Source of the DNA: an uncultured Phenylobacterium sp.
Lineage (GTDB): Bacteria > Pseudomonadota > Alphaproteobacteria > Caulobacterales > Caulobacteraceae
Length of the DNA stretch: 5,293 nt
NCBI GenBank assembly: GCA_945952355.1
Contig: CAMFIW010000252.1
Coordinates: 1 to 5,293, forward strand
Direction of reading: 5' to 3'
Position 1 is the first letter of the stretch, and each line of letters starts with the position of its first letter. A program made the position numbers and the translations under genes. Below the pieces are notes generated by a model. It did no database searches. It had not been told where the DNA came from and worked only from the letters and a program-made list of their open reading frames with translations. Below are positions 1 through 5,293 of the stretch, one piece after another.

Positions 1-598
1 CACCGAGACCGGCACGGAGTTCGGCCGCTATCTCGACGCCGACGGCGACGGTATCCCCTACCGCACTCATCCGGGCACCCACCCGACCAAGGGCGGCTAT
101 TTCACCCGCGGCACCAGCCGCAATCCCTATGCGCGCTACAGCGAGGAGGGCAGTGTCTATGTCGACAACGTCCAGCGCCTGCTGCGCAAGTTCGAGACCG
201 CCAAGTCGCTGATCCCGGCGCCGATCACCCGGTCCGCCAAACGACCGACGCGAGAGGGCGTGATCTATTTCGGCTCGACCGCGCCGGCCATGCACGAGGC
301 GCTCGACATGCTCGACGCCCAGGGCCGGCACCTCGACGCGATGCGGGTGCGCGGCTTCCCGTTCGCCGACGAGGTCAACGCCTTCATCGACGCGCACGAG
401 CGGGTCTTCGTGGTCGAACAGAACCGCGACGGCCAGCTTCGCACCCTGATCATGAACGAAGGCGGGATCGACCCGGGCAAGCTGACGGCCGTGCTCCACT
501 ATGACGGCACGCCGATCACGGCCCGCTTCATCGCCGGCGAGATCGCCGCCCACATGGGCGCGGCCCGGCAGCCCACCTACCCGGAGGCCGCCGAATGA
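1..598 (+). CDS. korA: 2-oxoglutarate (2-oxoacid):ferredoxin oxidoreductase, alpha subunit, C-terminal part (5' end outside window)
   Basis: The frame is open from base 2 to the TGA at 596-598, giving 198 residues of a protein usually near 600 in the fused gamma-alpha KorA type. The window opens in the segment with DGDGIPYRT and HPGTHPTKGG, followed by FTRGTSRNPYARYSE and then VDNVQRLLRKFETAK, all typical of KorA. From about base 260 comes the C-terminal transketolase-like domain (IYFGST, then VFVVEQNRDGQL and LHYDGTPITARF). With KorB the subunit would oxidatively decarboxylate 2-oxoglutarate to succinyl-CoA and pass electrons to ferredoxin in the cytoplasm. The N-terminal gamma domain and the cofactor-contacting alpha residues lie upstream and cannot be checked. 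The 3' end overlaps korB by 4 bases (ATGA), so translation is probably coupled. Substrate choice (2-oxoglutarate versus pyruvate or branched 2-oxoacids) is inferred from overall resemblance. Confidence 0.88.
   Translation, partial: TETGTEFGRYLDADGDGIPYRTHPGTHPTKGGYFTRGTSRNPYARYSEEGSVYVDNVQRLLRKFETAKSLIPAPITRSAKRPTREGVIYFGSTAPAMHEALDMLDAQGRHLDAMRVRGFPFADEVNAFIDAHERVFVVEQNRDGQLRTLIMNEGGIDPGKLTAVLHYDGTPITARFIAGEIAAHMGAARQPTYPEAAE
583..587 (+). promoter_or_regulatory. Ribosome binding site of korB
   Basis: GGAGG lies inside the last codons of korA, 7 bases before the ATG at 595-597. It supports that ATG as the korB start. Confidence 0.7.
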
Positions 599-1650
599 CC
601 TACATCACCAAGCCTCGGCTGCACCATCCGAGCCTCGCCACCAACCAGCTCGGCTACACCCGTCGCGACTACGAGGGTTCGGTCTCGACCCTCTGCGCCG
701 GCTGCGGCCACGACTCGATCTCGGCCTCGATCATCCAGGCCTGCTACGAGCTGGACCTGCCGCCGCATCGGCTGGCCAAGCTCAGCGGCATCGGCTGCTC
801 GTCCAAGACGCCGGACTATTTCCTTGGCAATTCGCACGGCTTCAACACGGTGCACGGGCGCATGCCCTCGGTGCTGACGGGCGCCAACCTCGCCAATCGC
901 GAGCTGATCTATCTGGGCGTCTCCGGCGACGGCGACTCGGCCTCGATCGGCCTCGGCCAGTTCGCCCACGCCATGCGGCGCGGCGTGAACATGACCTATA
1001 TCGTCGAGAACAACGGGGTCTACGGCCTGACCAAGGGCCAGTTCTCAGCCACCTCCGACAAGGGCTCGAAATCCAAGAAGGGCGTGGTCAACCACGACAG
1101 CGCCATCGACCTGGTCAGCATGGCCCTGCAGCTCGGCGCAACCTTCGTGGCCCGCTCGTTCAGCGGCGACAAGGCGCAGCTGGTGCCCCTGATCAAGGCG
1201 GCGCTCAGCCACAAGGGGGCGGCCTTCATCGACTGCCTGAGCCCCTGTGTGCAGTTCAACAATCACAACGGCTCGACCAAGAGCTACGACTATGTGCGCG
1301 AGCACAACGAGGCCGTGAACCGGCTGGACGTGATCCTGGGCCGCCACGCCATCGAGGTCGACTACGCGCCGGGCACGACGACCACGGTCACCCAGCACGA
1401 CGGCTCGGTGCTGAACCTGCACAAGATCGCCGAGCACTACGATCCCACCGACCGGCTGTCGGCCATCTCCTACCTGTCCGAGCGCCAGGCCAAGGGCGAG
1501 GTCGTCACGGGTCTGCTCTATGTGGACCCGGAGGCCGAGGACCTGCACGCCGGGCTCGATACGGTCGAGGCGCCGCTGAACACCCTTAGCGATGCGGAGC
1601 TGACCCCCGGCTCGGCGGCCCTCGCCAAGATCAACGCCGACCTGCGCTAA
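595..1650 (+). CDS. korB: 2-oxoglutarate (2-oxoacid):ferredoxin oxidoreductase, beta subunit
   Basis: Complete 351-residue protein, a normal length for KorB of this type. It is the thiamine-diphosphate-binding half of the enzyme that converts 2-oxoglutarate and CoA to succinyl-CoA, CO2 and reduced ferredoxin. Visible features are CAGCGHDS with C34 and C37, then GIGCSSK with C68, and SPC at C218; these four cysteines fit the ligands of the single [4Fe-4S] cluster of this family. The thiamine diphosphate/Mg motif is GDGD at 111-114 followed by ENNGVYGLTKGQ at 138-149. SFSGDK and TKSYDYVREH further on are also family hallmarks. The tail after about residue 235 (DPTDRLSAI, TGLLYVDPEA) is the longer C-terminal extension seen in proteobacterial KorB. 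The start is set by the ATGA overlap with korA and a GGAGG 7 bases upstream. The gene looks intact, with no missing key residue. Such an enzyme can work in the TCA cycle beside or instead of 2-oxoglutarate dehydrogenase, or in reductive carboxylation; the sequence does not decide which. Confidence 0.93.
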   Translation: MTYITKPRLHHPSLATNQLGYTRRDYEGSVSTLCAGCGHDSISASIIQACYELDLPPHRLAKLSGIGCSSKTPDYFLGNSHGFNTVHGRMPSVLTGANLANRELIYLGVSGDGDSASIGLGQFAHAMRRGVNMTYIVENNGVYGLTKGQFSATSDKGSKSKKGVVNHDSAIDLVSMALQLGATFVARSFSGDKAQLVPLIKAALSHKGAAFIDCLSPCVQFNNHNGSTKSYDYVREHNEAVNRLDVILGRHAIEVDYAPGTTTTVTQHDGSVLNLHKIAEHYDPTDRLSAISYLSERQAKGEVVTGLLYVDPEAEDLHAGLDTVEAPLNTLSDAELTPGSAALAKINADLR

Positions 1651-1652
1651 GC

Positions 1653-1658
1653 GGAGAG
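1653..1658 (+). promoter_or_regulatory. Ribosome binding site deciding a GTG start
   Basis: GGAGAG lies in the 14-base space after korB, with 6 bases between its last G and the GTG at 1665. No in-frame ATG lies nearby at the protein's natural beginning, so this site fixes the start of the metallo-hydrolase. Confidence 0.65.
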
Positions 1659-1664
1659 ACAGCC

Positions 1665-2522
1665 GTGCTGAGCTGGAAGATCGGGAAGGTCACCGTCACC
1701 CGGATCGTGGAGATGGAGATCCCGATCCCCTACAACGCCGAGCGGCCGTTCCTCCCGAACGCGACCCCCGAGGCGCTGGCCAGCTATCCTTGGCTCTATC
1801 CGCATTTCGTGACGCCCGAGGGCCATCTGAAGCTGTCGGTGCACGCGCTGCTAGTCGAGGCGCCGGGCCTGCGCCTGGTGGTCGACACCTGCATCGGCAA
1901 CGATCGGCCCCGCGCCATGACCGGGCGGCGGCCGTTGGCGACCGACTTCCTCGAGCAGTTCGCCAAGGCGGGCTGGACCCGCGACAGCGTCGACGCGGTG
2001 GTCTGCACCCACCTGCACGTCGACCACGTCGGCTGGAACACCATGCTGGAAGACGGCAAGTGGGTCCCGACGTTCCCCAGGGCCCGCTACCTGATCGGCC
2101 GCCAGGAACACGCTCACTGGAGCGCCGAGGGCGACGCCGACCAGCAGGAGATCCTCGCCGACTCCATCAAGCCGGTGTTCGACGCCGGCCTGGCGGAGCT
2201 GGTGGACATGGACCACGTGATCTCGCCGGAACTGCGCCTGGTCCCAACGCCGGGCCACACGCCGGGCCATGTCAGCGTCGCCATCGAGTCGGAAGGCGAG
2301 CGCGCGCTGATCACCGGCGACTTCTCGCACCATCCCTGCCAGCTGGCCCACCCGGACTGGTCGCCGGCCTTCGACAGCGATCCGCATGCGGCCGCCGACA
2401 TGCGCGCCAAGATGTTCGGCGAGGTCGCGGACCAGCCCGTGCTGCTGATCGGCACCCACTATGCCGGCCCGACCGCCGGCCACGTGAAGCGCGACGGGAA
2501 CGCCTTCCGCCTGGAGGTCTAG
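1665..2522 (+). CDS. Metallo-beta-lactamase-fold hydrolase
   Basis: Complete 285-residue protein starting at GTG. The dinuclear-metal site of the metallo-beta-lactamase fold is complete: THLHVDH gives H116, H118, D120 and H121; PGHTPGH gives H198; the GD of ITGDF gives bridging D219; and GTHYAG gives the last ligand H265. Family members with this arrangement include lactonases (AHL lactonase type), organophosphate hydrolases and many uncharacterised hydrolases, all hydrolysing an ester, lactone, phosphoester or thioester. The insert ahead of the third histidine (residues 125-190, with QEHAHW) is the usual place for substrate selectivity in that group. There is no signal peptide or membrane segment, so it should be cytoplasmic. 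It lies 14 bases after korB with its own SD and is probably in the same transcript, but a CoA-thioester or ferredoxin-related role would be a guess. The fold is certain; the substrate is unknown. Confidence 0.9.
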   Translation: MLSWKIGKVTVTRIVEMEIPIPYNAERPFLPNATPEALASYPWLYPHFVTPEGHLKLSVHALLVEAPGLRLVVDTCIGNDRPRAMTGRRPLATDFLEQFAKAGWTRDSVDAVVCTHLHVDHVGWNTMLEDGKWVPTFPRARYLIGRQEHAHWSAEGDADQQEILADSIKPVFDAGLAELVDMDHVISPELRLVPTPGHTPGHVSVAIESEGERALITGDFSHHPCQLAHPDWSPAFDSDPHAAADMRAKMFGEVADQPVLLIGTHYAGPTAGHVKRDGNAFRLEV

Positions 2523-2532
2523 GGCGGGGTGT

Positions 2533-2576
2533 CGCGGCGCCGGGTACGGCTAGCGAATCCTTAACCGCGCGGCGCC
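2533..2576. repeat. Short direct repeat CGCGGCGCC, two copies
   Basis: CGCGGCGCC occurs at 2533-2541 and again at 2568-2576. Because GGCGCC is its own reverse complement, the copies could also pair as a 7-bp stem (2536-2542 with 2570-2576) around a 27-base loop. In DNA this GC-rich the repeat may be chance, and the absence of a T-run argues against an intrinsic terminator. Confidence 0.35.
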
Positions 2577-2591
2577 AGCCTCCCCACGAGC

Positions 2592-2597
2592 AGGAGG
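2592..2597 (+). promoter_or_regulatory. Strong ribosome binding site deciding a GTG start
   Basis: A full AGGAGG lies 5 bases before GTG 2603. It favours that start over the in-frame ATG at 2624 (residue 8) and over much longer open-frame extensions upstream, which run through the metallo-hydrolase gene in another frame. Confidence 0.75.
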
Positions 2598-2602
2598 CAG
2601 CC

Positions 2603-3496
2603 GTGTCGTACCGATTGGTGGAGATGCCCGAGGGGCATTTCGAACTCGACCCGAAGCCGACCTCGGACGAGCTCGCCGCCTATTACCGCGACAAGTATTT
2701 CGCCTCGGATCACGGCTCCACGCCCTACGCCCACGGCTACACGGCCGAGGAGCTGGAGCACAAATGGCTCCAGCCTGCGGAGGCGGAGTTTGTCTGGGGC
2801 AAGCCGGCCGGCTCGATGCTGGAGGTCGGCGTCGGCGAGGGCTTCACCCTCGACTATTTCCTCAAGCGCGGCTGGCGCGCCGAGGGTCTCGACTTCACCG
2901 ACGACGGGGTCCAGGCCTTCTTTCCCGAGCTGGCGAGCCGGCTGAAGCTGGGCGACGCCTACGAGCTCCTCGATGCGGCCATCGCGTCCGGCGAGCGCTA
3001 CGACCTCGTGATCTGCAACAACGTCCTGGAGCATGTGCTGGACCCGATGGGCCTGCTGCGCCGGCTGCGCGCCCTGGTGACGCCGGGCGGCATGACGCGG
3101 ATCGCCGTGCCCAATGACGGCTCGTGGCTGCAGGACCTGATCGTCGATCGCGGCTCGGCCAAGCCGGAGTTCTACGTCGCCGCGCCCGACCATCTGAACT
3201 ACTTCAACACCGACACCCTGCCCAAGGCCCTGGCGGCGGCGGGGTGGGAGGTGGTCGAGCACCTGGGCGAGTACCCGGTCGACCTCTTCCTGCTCAATCC
3301 CGACACCAACTACATGGCCGAGCGTTCGCTGGGCCGGAACTGTCACTTCGCCCGCGTCGCCTTCGAAATGGGCCTGTGGAAGCGGCGCTCGCTGGAGGCG
3401 GTGGTCGAGTTCCGCCGCGGCTGCGCCAAGGCCGGGATCGGACGCAACCAGGTCGCCTATGCCCGCCCGATCCCCGGGGTCGGCGAAGCCGCATGA
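2603..3496 (+). CDS. Class I SAM-dependent methyltransferase, probably glycan-related
   Basis: 297 residues from GTG 2603. The SAM-binding Rossmann fold is clear: motif I is LEVGVGEG at 73-80; the acidic end of the second strand is GLDF near 95-98 (D97); motif IV with the usual helix is CNNVLEHV at 138-145; the loop LVTPGG follows; and DHLNYFNTDTL comes later. The EHV-x-DP and H-L-N-Y-F signatures are typical of the Methyltransf_23-like enzymes common in O-antigen, capsule and flagellar glycan clusters. The N-terminal 70 residues (AYYRDKYF, then HGYTAEELEHKW) resemble those of the same group, without the zinc-ribbon cysteines some relatives carry. No signal peptide or membrane segment is seen, so it is cytoplasmic. 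Its TGA overlaps the next ATG by ATGA, linking it to the ATP-grasp, HAD and pseI genes and suggesting it methylates a sugar or acyl group in that pathway. The acceptor and the atom methylated (O, N or C) cannot be read from the sequence. Confidence 0.85.
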   Translation: MSYRLVEMPEGHFELDPKPTSDELAAYYRDKYFASDHGSTPYAHGYTAEELEHKWLQPAEAEFVWGKPAGSMLEVGVGEGFTLDYFLKRGWRAEGLDFTDDGVQAFFPELASRLKLGDAYELLDAAIASGERYDLVICNNVLEHVLDPMGLLRRLRALVTPGGMTRIAVPNDGSWLQDLIVDRGSAKPEFYVAAPDHLNYFNTDTLPKALAAAGWEVVEHLGEYPVDLFLLNPDTNYMAERSLGRNCHFARVAFEMGLWKRRSLEAVVEFRRGCAKAGIGRNQVAYARPIPGVGEAA

Positions 3497-4443
3497 ACGT
3501 CCTGATCCTGAGCGCGGCGGCCAAGGTGCTCCTGGTCCGCGCGTTCCAGGCGGCGGCCCGGCCGGGCCGCGTCTTCGCCGCCGACCTCGGCCCCGACAAC
3601 GCCGCCCTGTTCGAGGCCGATGGCGCTGTGCTGCTGCCGCGCACAGACGGGCCGGGGTTCGCAGGCGCCCTGGCCAAGGCCTGCGCCCACCACGGCATCG
3701 GCCTGGTCGTGCCGACCCGCGACGCGGACCTGCCGATCCTCGCCGGGCTGAAGGCGGGGTTCGCGGCCCTGGGCGTCACGATCCTCGTCGCCGAGGCCGC
3801 GGCTCTGGCGACCTGTCAGGACAAACGCGCCTTCGTGGCCTTCTGCGCGGCGCATGGGTTCGCGACGCCGCGGACCTTCGCCCCTAGCGAGACCCCGGAG
3901 GCCTTCCCGGTCTTCGTGCGGCCCGCGACGGGCGCGGGCGGGCGAGGGGCCCGGCGGGTCGACCGCGACGTCGACCTGCCCGCCGACGAAGACGTGCTGG
4001 TTCAGACCTTCGAGACCGCGCCGGAATGGAGCGTCGACGTCCTGATGGACTTGGCGGGGCGGCCGCTGCAGGCCGTACCGCGCCGCCGGCTGCAGGTGCG
4101 CGACGGGGAGGCGGTGAAGTCTCGGACCGAGAATGTCCCGGCCCTGACGGAGCAATCGCTCGCGCTCTGCGCTGCGCTAGGCCTCGTCGGGCACAATGTG
4201 GTCCAAGCCTTCTATTCGCCCGAGACCGGCGTACGCTTCGTGGAGATCAATCCGCGGTTCGGCGGCGCCTCGAACCTGTCGATCCAGGCCGGCCTCGCCT
4301 CGCCCGAGCGCATCCTGCAGATGGTCGCCGGCGACACCGCCAAGGCCGCCGCGCCGCGGGCGCTGACCTGGGACCTGACGATGCTGCGCTATTCGCAGGA
4401 CCGGTTCGTCGACGCCGACCAGCTCGCCGCGATCGGGGACTGA
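3493..4443 (+). CDS. ATP-grasp ligase, short carbamoyl-phosphate-synthase large-subunit-like
   Basis: 316 residues, beginning at the ATG of an ATGA overlap with the methyltransferase; there is no strong SD, so translation is probably coupled. The N-terminal pre-ATP-grasp domain starts MNVLILSAAAKVLLVRAFQ and contains VVPTRDADLP. The ATP-grasp core follows: CQDK with K111, the strand and glycine-rich loop VRPATGAGGRGA at 142-153, EWSVDV at 178-183, VKSRTE at 208-213, and the Mg-binding FVEINPRFGG at 249-258 (E251, N253). Family members activate a carboxylate as an acyl phosphate and join it to an amine or other nucleophile. This short form is often annotated as carbamoyl-phosphate synthase large subunit, but at 316 residues it is far below the roughly 1,070 of CarB and cannot be that enzyme. 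R143 stands where many relatives have a lysine (VKP). Next to HAD and pseI genes it may ligate an amino or acyl group onto a sugar; this is inference. Confidence 0.87.
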   Translation: MNVLILSAAAKVLLVRAFQAAARPGRVFAADLGPDNAALFEADGAVLLPRTDGPGFAGALAKACAHHGIGLVVPTRDADLPILAGLKAGFAALGVTILVAEAAALATCQDKRAFVAFCAAHGFATPRTFAPSETPEAFPVFVRPATGAGGRGARRVDRDVDLPADEDVLVQTFETAPEWSVDVLMDLAGRPLQAVPRRRLQVRDGEAVKSRTENVPALTEQSLALCAALGLVGHNVVQAFYSPETGVRFVEINPRFGGASNLSIQAGLASPERILQMVAGDTAKAAAPRALTWDLTMLRYSQDRFVDADQLAAIGD

Positions 4444-4446
4444 GCC

Positions 4447-5139
4447 GTGGCGTGCGCCCTCCTGATCGACATGGACGACACCTTGTTCGACGAGGGCGAC
4501 TATGTCCGCTCCGGCTTCCGCGCCGTGGCCGAGGCGGTGGCGAACGACCATCCGGGCGTCGTGGCCGACGACCTCTATGGCGGCATGGTCGCGGAGCTGA
4601 CGGCGAACGGCCGCGGCAAGGTGTTCGACGTCGCCCTCGCCCGCGCGGGCCTCGCCCCAACGCCCGAGCGGATCGCCGACCTCGTCACGGCCTACCGCAC
4701 GCACCGGCCTGACATCGCCTTCTGGCCAGGCGTCACCCAGGCGCTCAAGGAGCTCAAGGCGGACTACAAGCTGGCGATCGTCACCGACGGCCTGGGGATC
4801 ATGCAGCGTCGCAAGGTCGCCGCCCTGGGGCTCGACGGCCAGGTCGATCTGGTCGTCTATTGCTGGGAGCTCGACGCCCCCAAGCCGCATCCGCGTCCCT
4901 ACCGGGTGGCGCTGGAGGCGCTGGGCGCGACGCCCGAAGAGGCCCTGGTGATCGGTGACAATCCGGACCACGACCTGGCGGCCGCGCAGGCTCTGGGCTG
5001 TGGCTTCATCCGCGTGGCCGCGGGCCGTTTCGCCGCCGAGCCCGCGCCGGCGCTCGCGACCGTGGCGCGCTTCGCCGAGATACCCCACCTGCTGCGTACG
5101 ACCGAGATTGGGAGGCTCCCATGTCCGCAACGTCCGTGA
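4447..5139 (+). CDS. HAD-superfamily hydrolase (phosphatase, HAD-IA-like)
   Basis: 230 residues from GTG 4447, three bases after the ATP-grasp stop, with GGGGA about 7 bases upstream. The start must be this early because the nucleophile lies at the very N-terminus. All four HAD motifs are present: I, LIDMDDTLF with D8 (nucleophile) and D10 (acid/base); II, IVTDG with T113; III, APKP with K146; IV, VIGDNPDHD at 168-176 with D171 and D176 for Mg. A helical cap insert of roughly 75 residues lies between motifs I and II, as in subfamily I (C1 cap) phosphatases such as phosphoglycolate or N-acylneuraminate-9-phosphate phosphatase. It should act as a soluble Mg-dependent phosphatase on a small phosphorylated metabolite. 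The 3' end overlaps pseI by 19 bases. A sugar-phosphate substrate in the nonulosonic acid or its donor pathway fits the position, but PseI itself normally uses an unphosphorylated sugar, so the precise substrate is open. Confidence 0.88.
   Translation: MACALLIDMDDTLFDEGDYVRSGFRAVAEAVANDHPGVVADDLYGGMVAELTANGRGKVFDVALARAGLAPTPERIADLVTAYRTHRPDIAFWPGVTQALKELKADYKLAIVTDGLGIMQRRKVAALGLDGQVDLVVYCWELDAPKPHPRPYRVALEALGATPEEALVIGDNPDHDLAAAQALGCGFIRVAAGRFAAEPAPALATVARFAEIPHLLRTTEIGRLPCPQRP
5111..5115 (+). promoter_or_regulatory. Ribosome binding site of pseI
   Basis: GGAGG lies within the end of the HAD gene, 5 bases before ATG 5121. It confirms that pseI starts inside its upstream neighbour. Confidence 0.75.
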
Positions 5140-5293
5140 AGATCGACGGCCGCGAGATCGGGCCCGGCCATCCGCCCTACATCGTGGCCGAGATGTCGGG
5201 GAACCATAACGGCGAGATCGGCCGGGCGAAGGCTCTGATCGACGCCGCCAAGGCCGCCGGCGCCGACGCGGTGAAGCTGCAGACCTACACCGC
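5121..5293 (+). CDS. pseI: Pseudaminic acid synthase (NeuB/PseI family), N-terminal part (3' end outside window)
   Basis: 57 residues are visible, starting at ATG 5121 with a GGAGG 5 bases before; a full member is about 340-350 residues. After a short lead (KIDGREIGPGHPP) comes YIVAEMSGNHNGEIGRAK and then DAAKAAGADAVKLQTYT, the start of the NeuB-type TIM barrel. AEMSGNHN and KLQTYT are the forms typical of PseI; Neu5Ac and legionaminic acid synthases more often read AE-G-NHNG and KFQ. PseI condenses 2,4-diacetamido-2,4,6-trideoxy-L-altrose with phosphoenolpyruvate to pseudaminic acid, later activated as CMP-Pse for flagellin or surface glycans. The metal site and the C-terminal antifreeze-like (SAF) domain are off the window, so the Pse versus Neu or Leg call rests on the N-terminus alone. 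The gene overlaps the HAD gene by 19 bases and closes the operon seen here. Confidence 0.85.
   Translation, partial: MSATSVKIDGREIGPGHPPYIVAEMSGNHNGEIGRAKALIDAAKAAGADAVKLQTYT

Larger units (their letters stand above)
2523..2602 (+). promoter_or_regulatory. 80-base intergenic gap, possible promoter or regulator region
   Basis: This is the only non-coding space of any size, between the metallo-hydrolase and the methyltransferase. It contains a TTAACC word at 2561-2566, embedded in an AATCCTTAACCG context that is A/T-rich for this DNA, and a GGCGCC palindrome twice. The TTAACC word resembles half of the alphaproteobacterial CtrA site (TTAA-N7-TTAA); the other half, 7 bases upstream, reads CTAG and matches in only two of four positions. 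GCTAGCGA at 2549-2556 is a poor fit to the Caulobacter housekeeping -10 (GCTANAWC), and no matching -35 is seen. A promoter for the glycan genes is plausible because transcription units change character here, but the sites are weak. No intrinsic terminator with a T-run is present. Confidence 0.25.

Noticed and set aside
501..1589. A 362-codon open frame on the + strand overlapping korB in another frame
   Set aside because: Its product is rich in Arg, Pro, Gly and Ala with no recognisable domain, as expected from out-of-frame reading of high-GC coding DNA, and korB in the same place has all its catalytic motifs.
2536..2576. Intrinsic terminator after the metallo-hydrolase
   Set aside because: The only possible stem is 7 bp with a 27-base loop and no T-run follows, so it does not meet the form of a Rho-independent terminator.
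1790..2602. Upstream extension of the methyltransferase frame, which stays open through the metallo-hydrolase gene
   Set aside because: The translated extension is low-complexity Arg/Pro/Gly sequence overlapping the intact metallo-hydrolase; the AGGAGG before GTG 2603 and the recognisable protein beginning there set the true start.
3493..4443. Annotation of the ATP-grasp gene as carbamoyl-phosphate synthase large subunit (carB)
   Set aside because: It has a single ATP-grasp unit in 316 residues and none of the second synthetase half or allosteric domain, and it sits in a glycan-type cluster.
4177..5130. A 317-codon open frame on the - strand under the ATP-grasp and HAD genes, and similar long antisense frames elsewhere
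   Set aside because: They mirror the codon bias of the + strand genes, have no recognisable motifs or supporting SD, and overlap confirmed genes completely.

Overview
The window is a gene-dense, uniformly high-GC stretch with all genes on the + strand. Codon choice is strongly biased to G/C at third positions, three of the five starts inside the window whose position I can argue are GTG, and neighbouring genes overlap or nearly touch. Together with the KorAB type, this suggests a free-living alphaproteobacterium (for example of the Caulobacterales or Rhodospirillales). That is inference from style and protein resemblance, not a taxonomic assignment.

Left part (1-2522): the 3' third of korA and a complete korB overlap by 4 bases and encode the two subunits of a 2-oxoacid (most likely 2-oxoglutarate):ferredoxin oxidoreductase. 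This enzyme makes succinyl-CoA and reduced ferredoxin in central metabolism. Fourteen bases later a complete metallo-beta-lactamase-fold hydrolase follows with its own Shine-Dalgarno (SD) sequence and a GTG start. It is probably co-transcribed, but its substrate cannot be read from the sequence.

Middle (2523-2602): the only gap of note is 80 bases. It holds a 9-bp direct repeat, a TTAACC word resembling a CtrA half site, and a perfect AGGAGG ribosome binding site. No intrinsic terminator with a T-run is visible. It separates the metabolic genes from the next group.

Right part (2603-5293): a tightly packed run of a class I SAM-dependent methyltransferase, a short carbamoyl-phosphate-synthase-like ATP-grasp ligase, a HAD-superfamily phosphatase, and the 5' end of a pseudaminic acid synthase gene (pseI/neuB family). 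Spacing is ATGA overlap, 3-nt gap, then 19-nt overlap, so these four are almost certainly one translationally coupled operon. PseI condenses a 6-deoxy di-N-acetyl hexose with phosphoenolpyruvate to form the nonulosonic acid pseudaminic acid, used on flagellins and surface polysaccharides. The three upstream enzymes are plausible tailoring functions for that sugar or its glycan (methylation, ATP-driven acyl/aminoacyl ligation, dephosphorylation). This is the most interesting point of the window, but the linkage is a hypothesis from gene order. No RNA genes, CRISPR arrays, insertion sequences or phage genes were seen.
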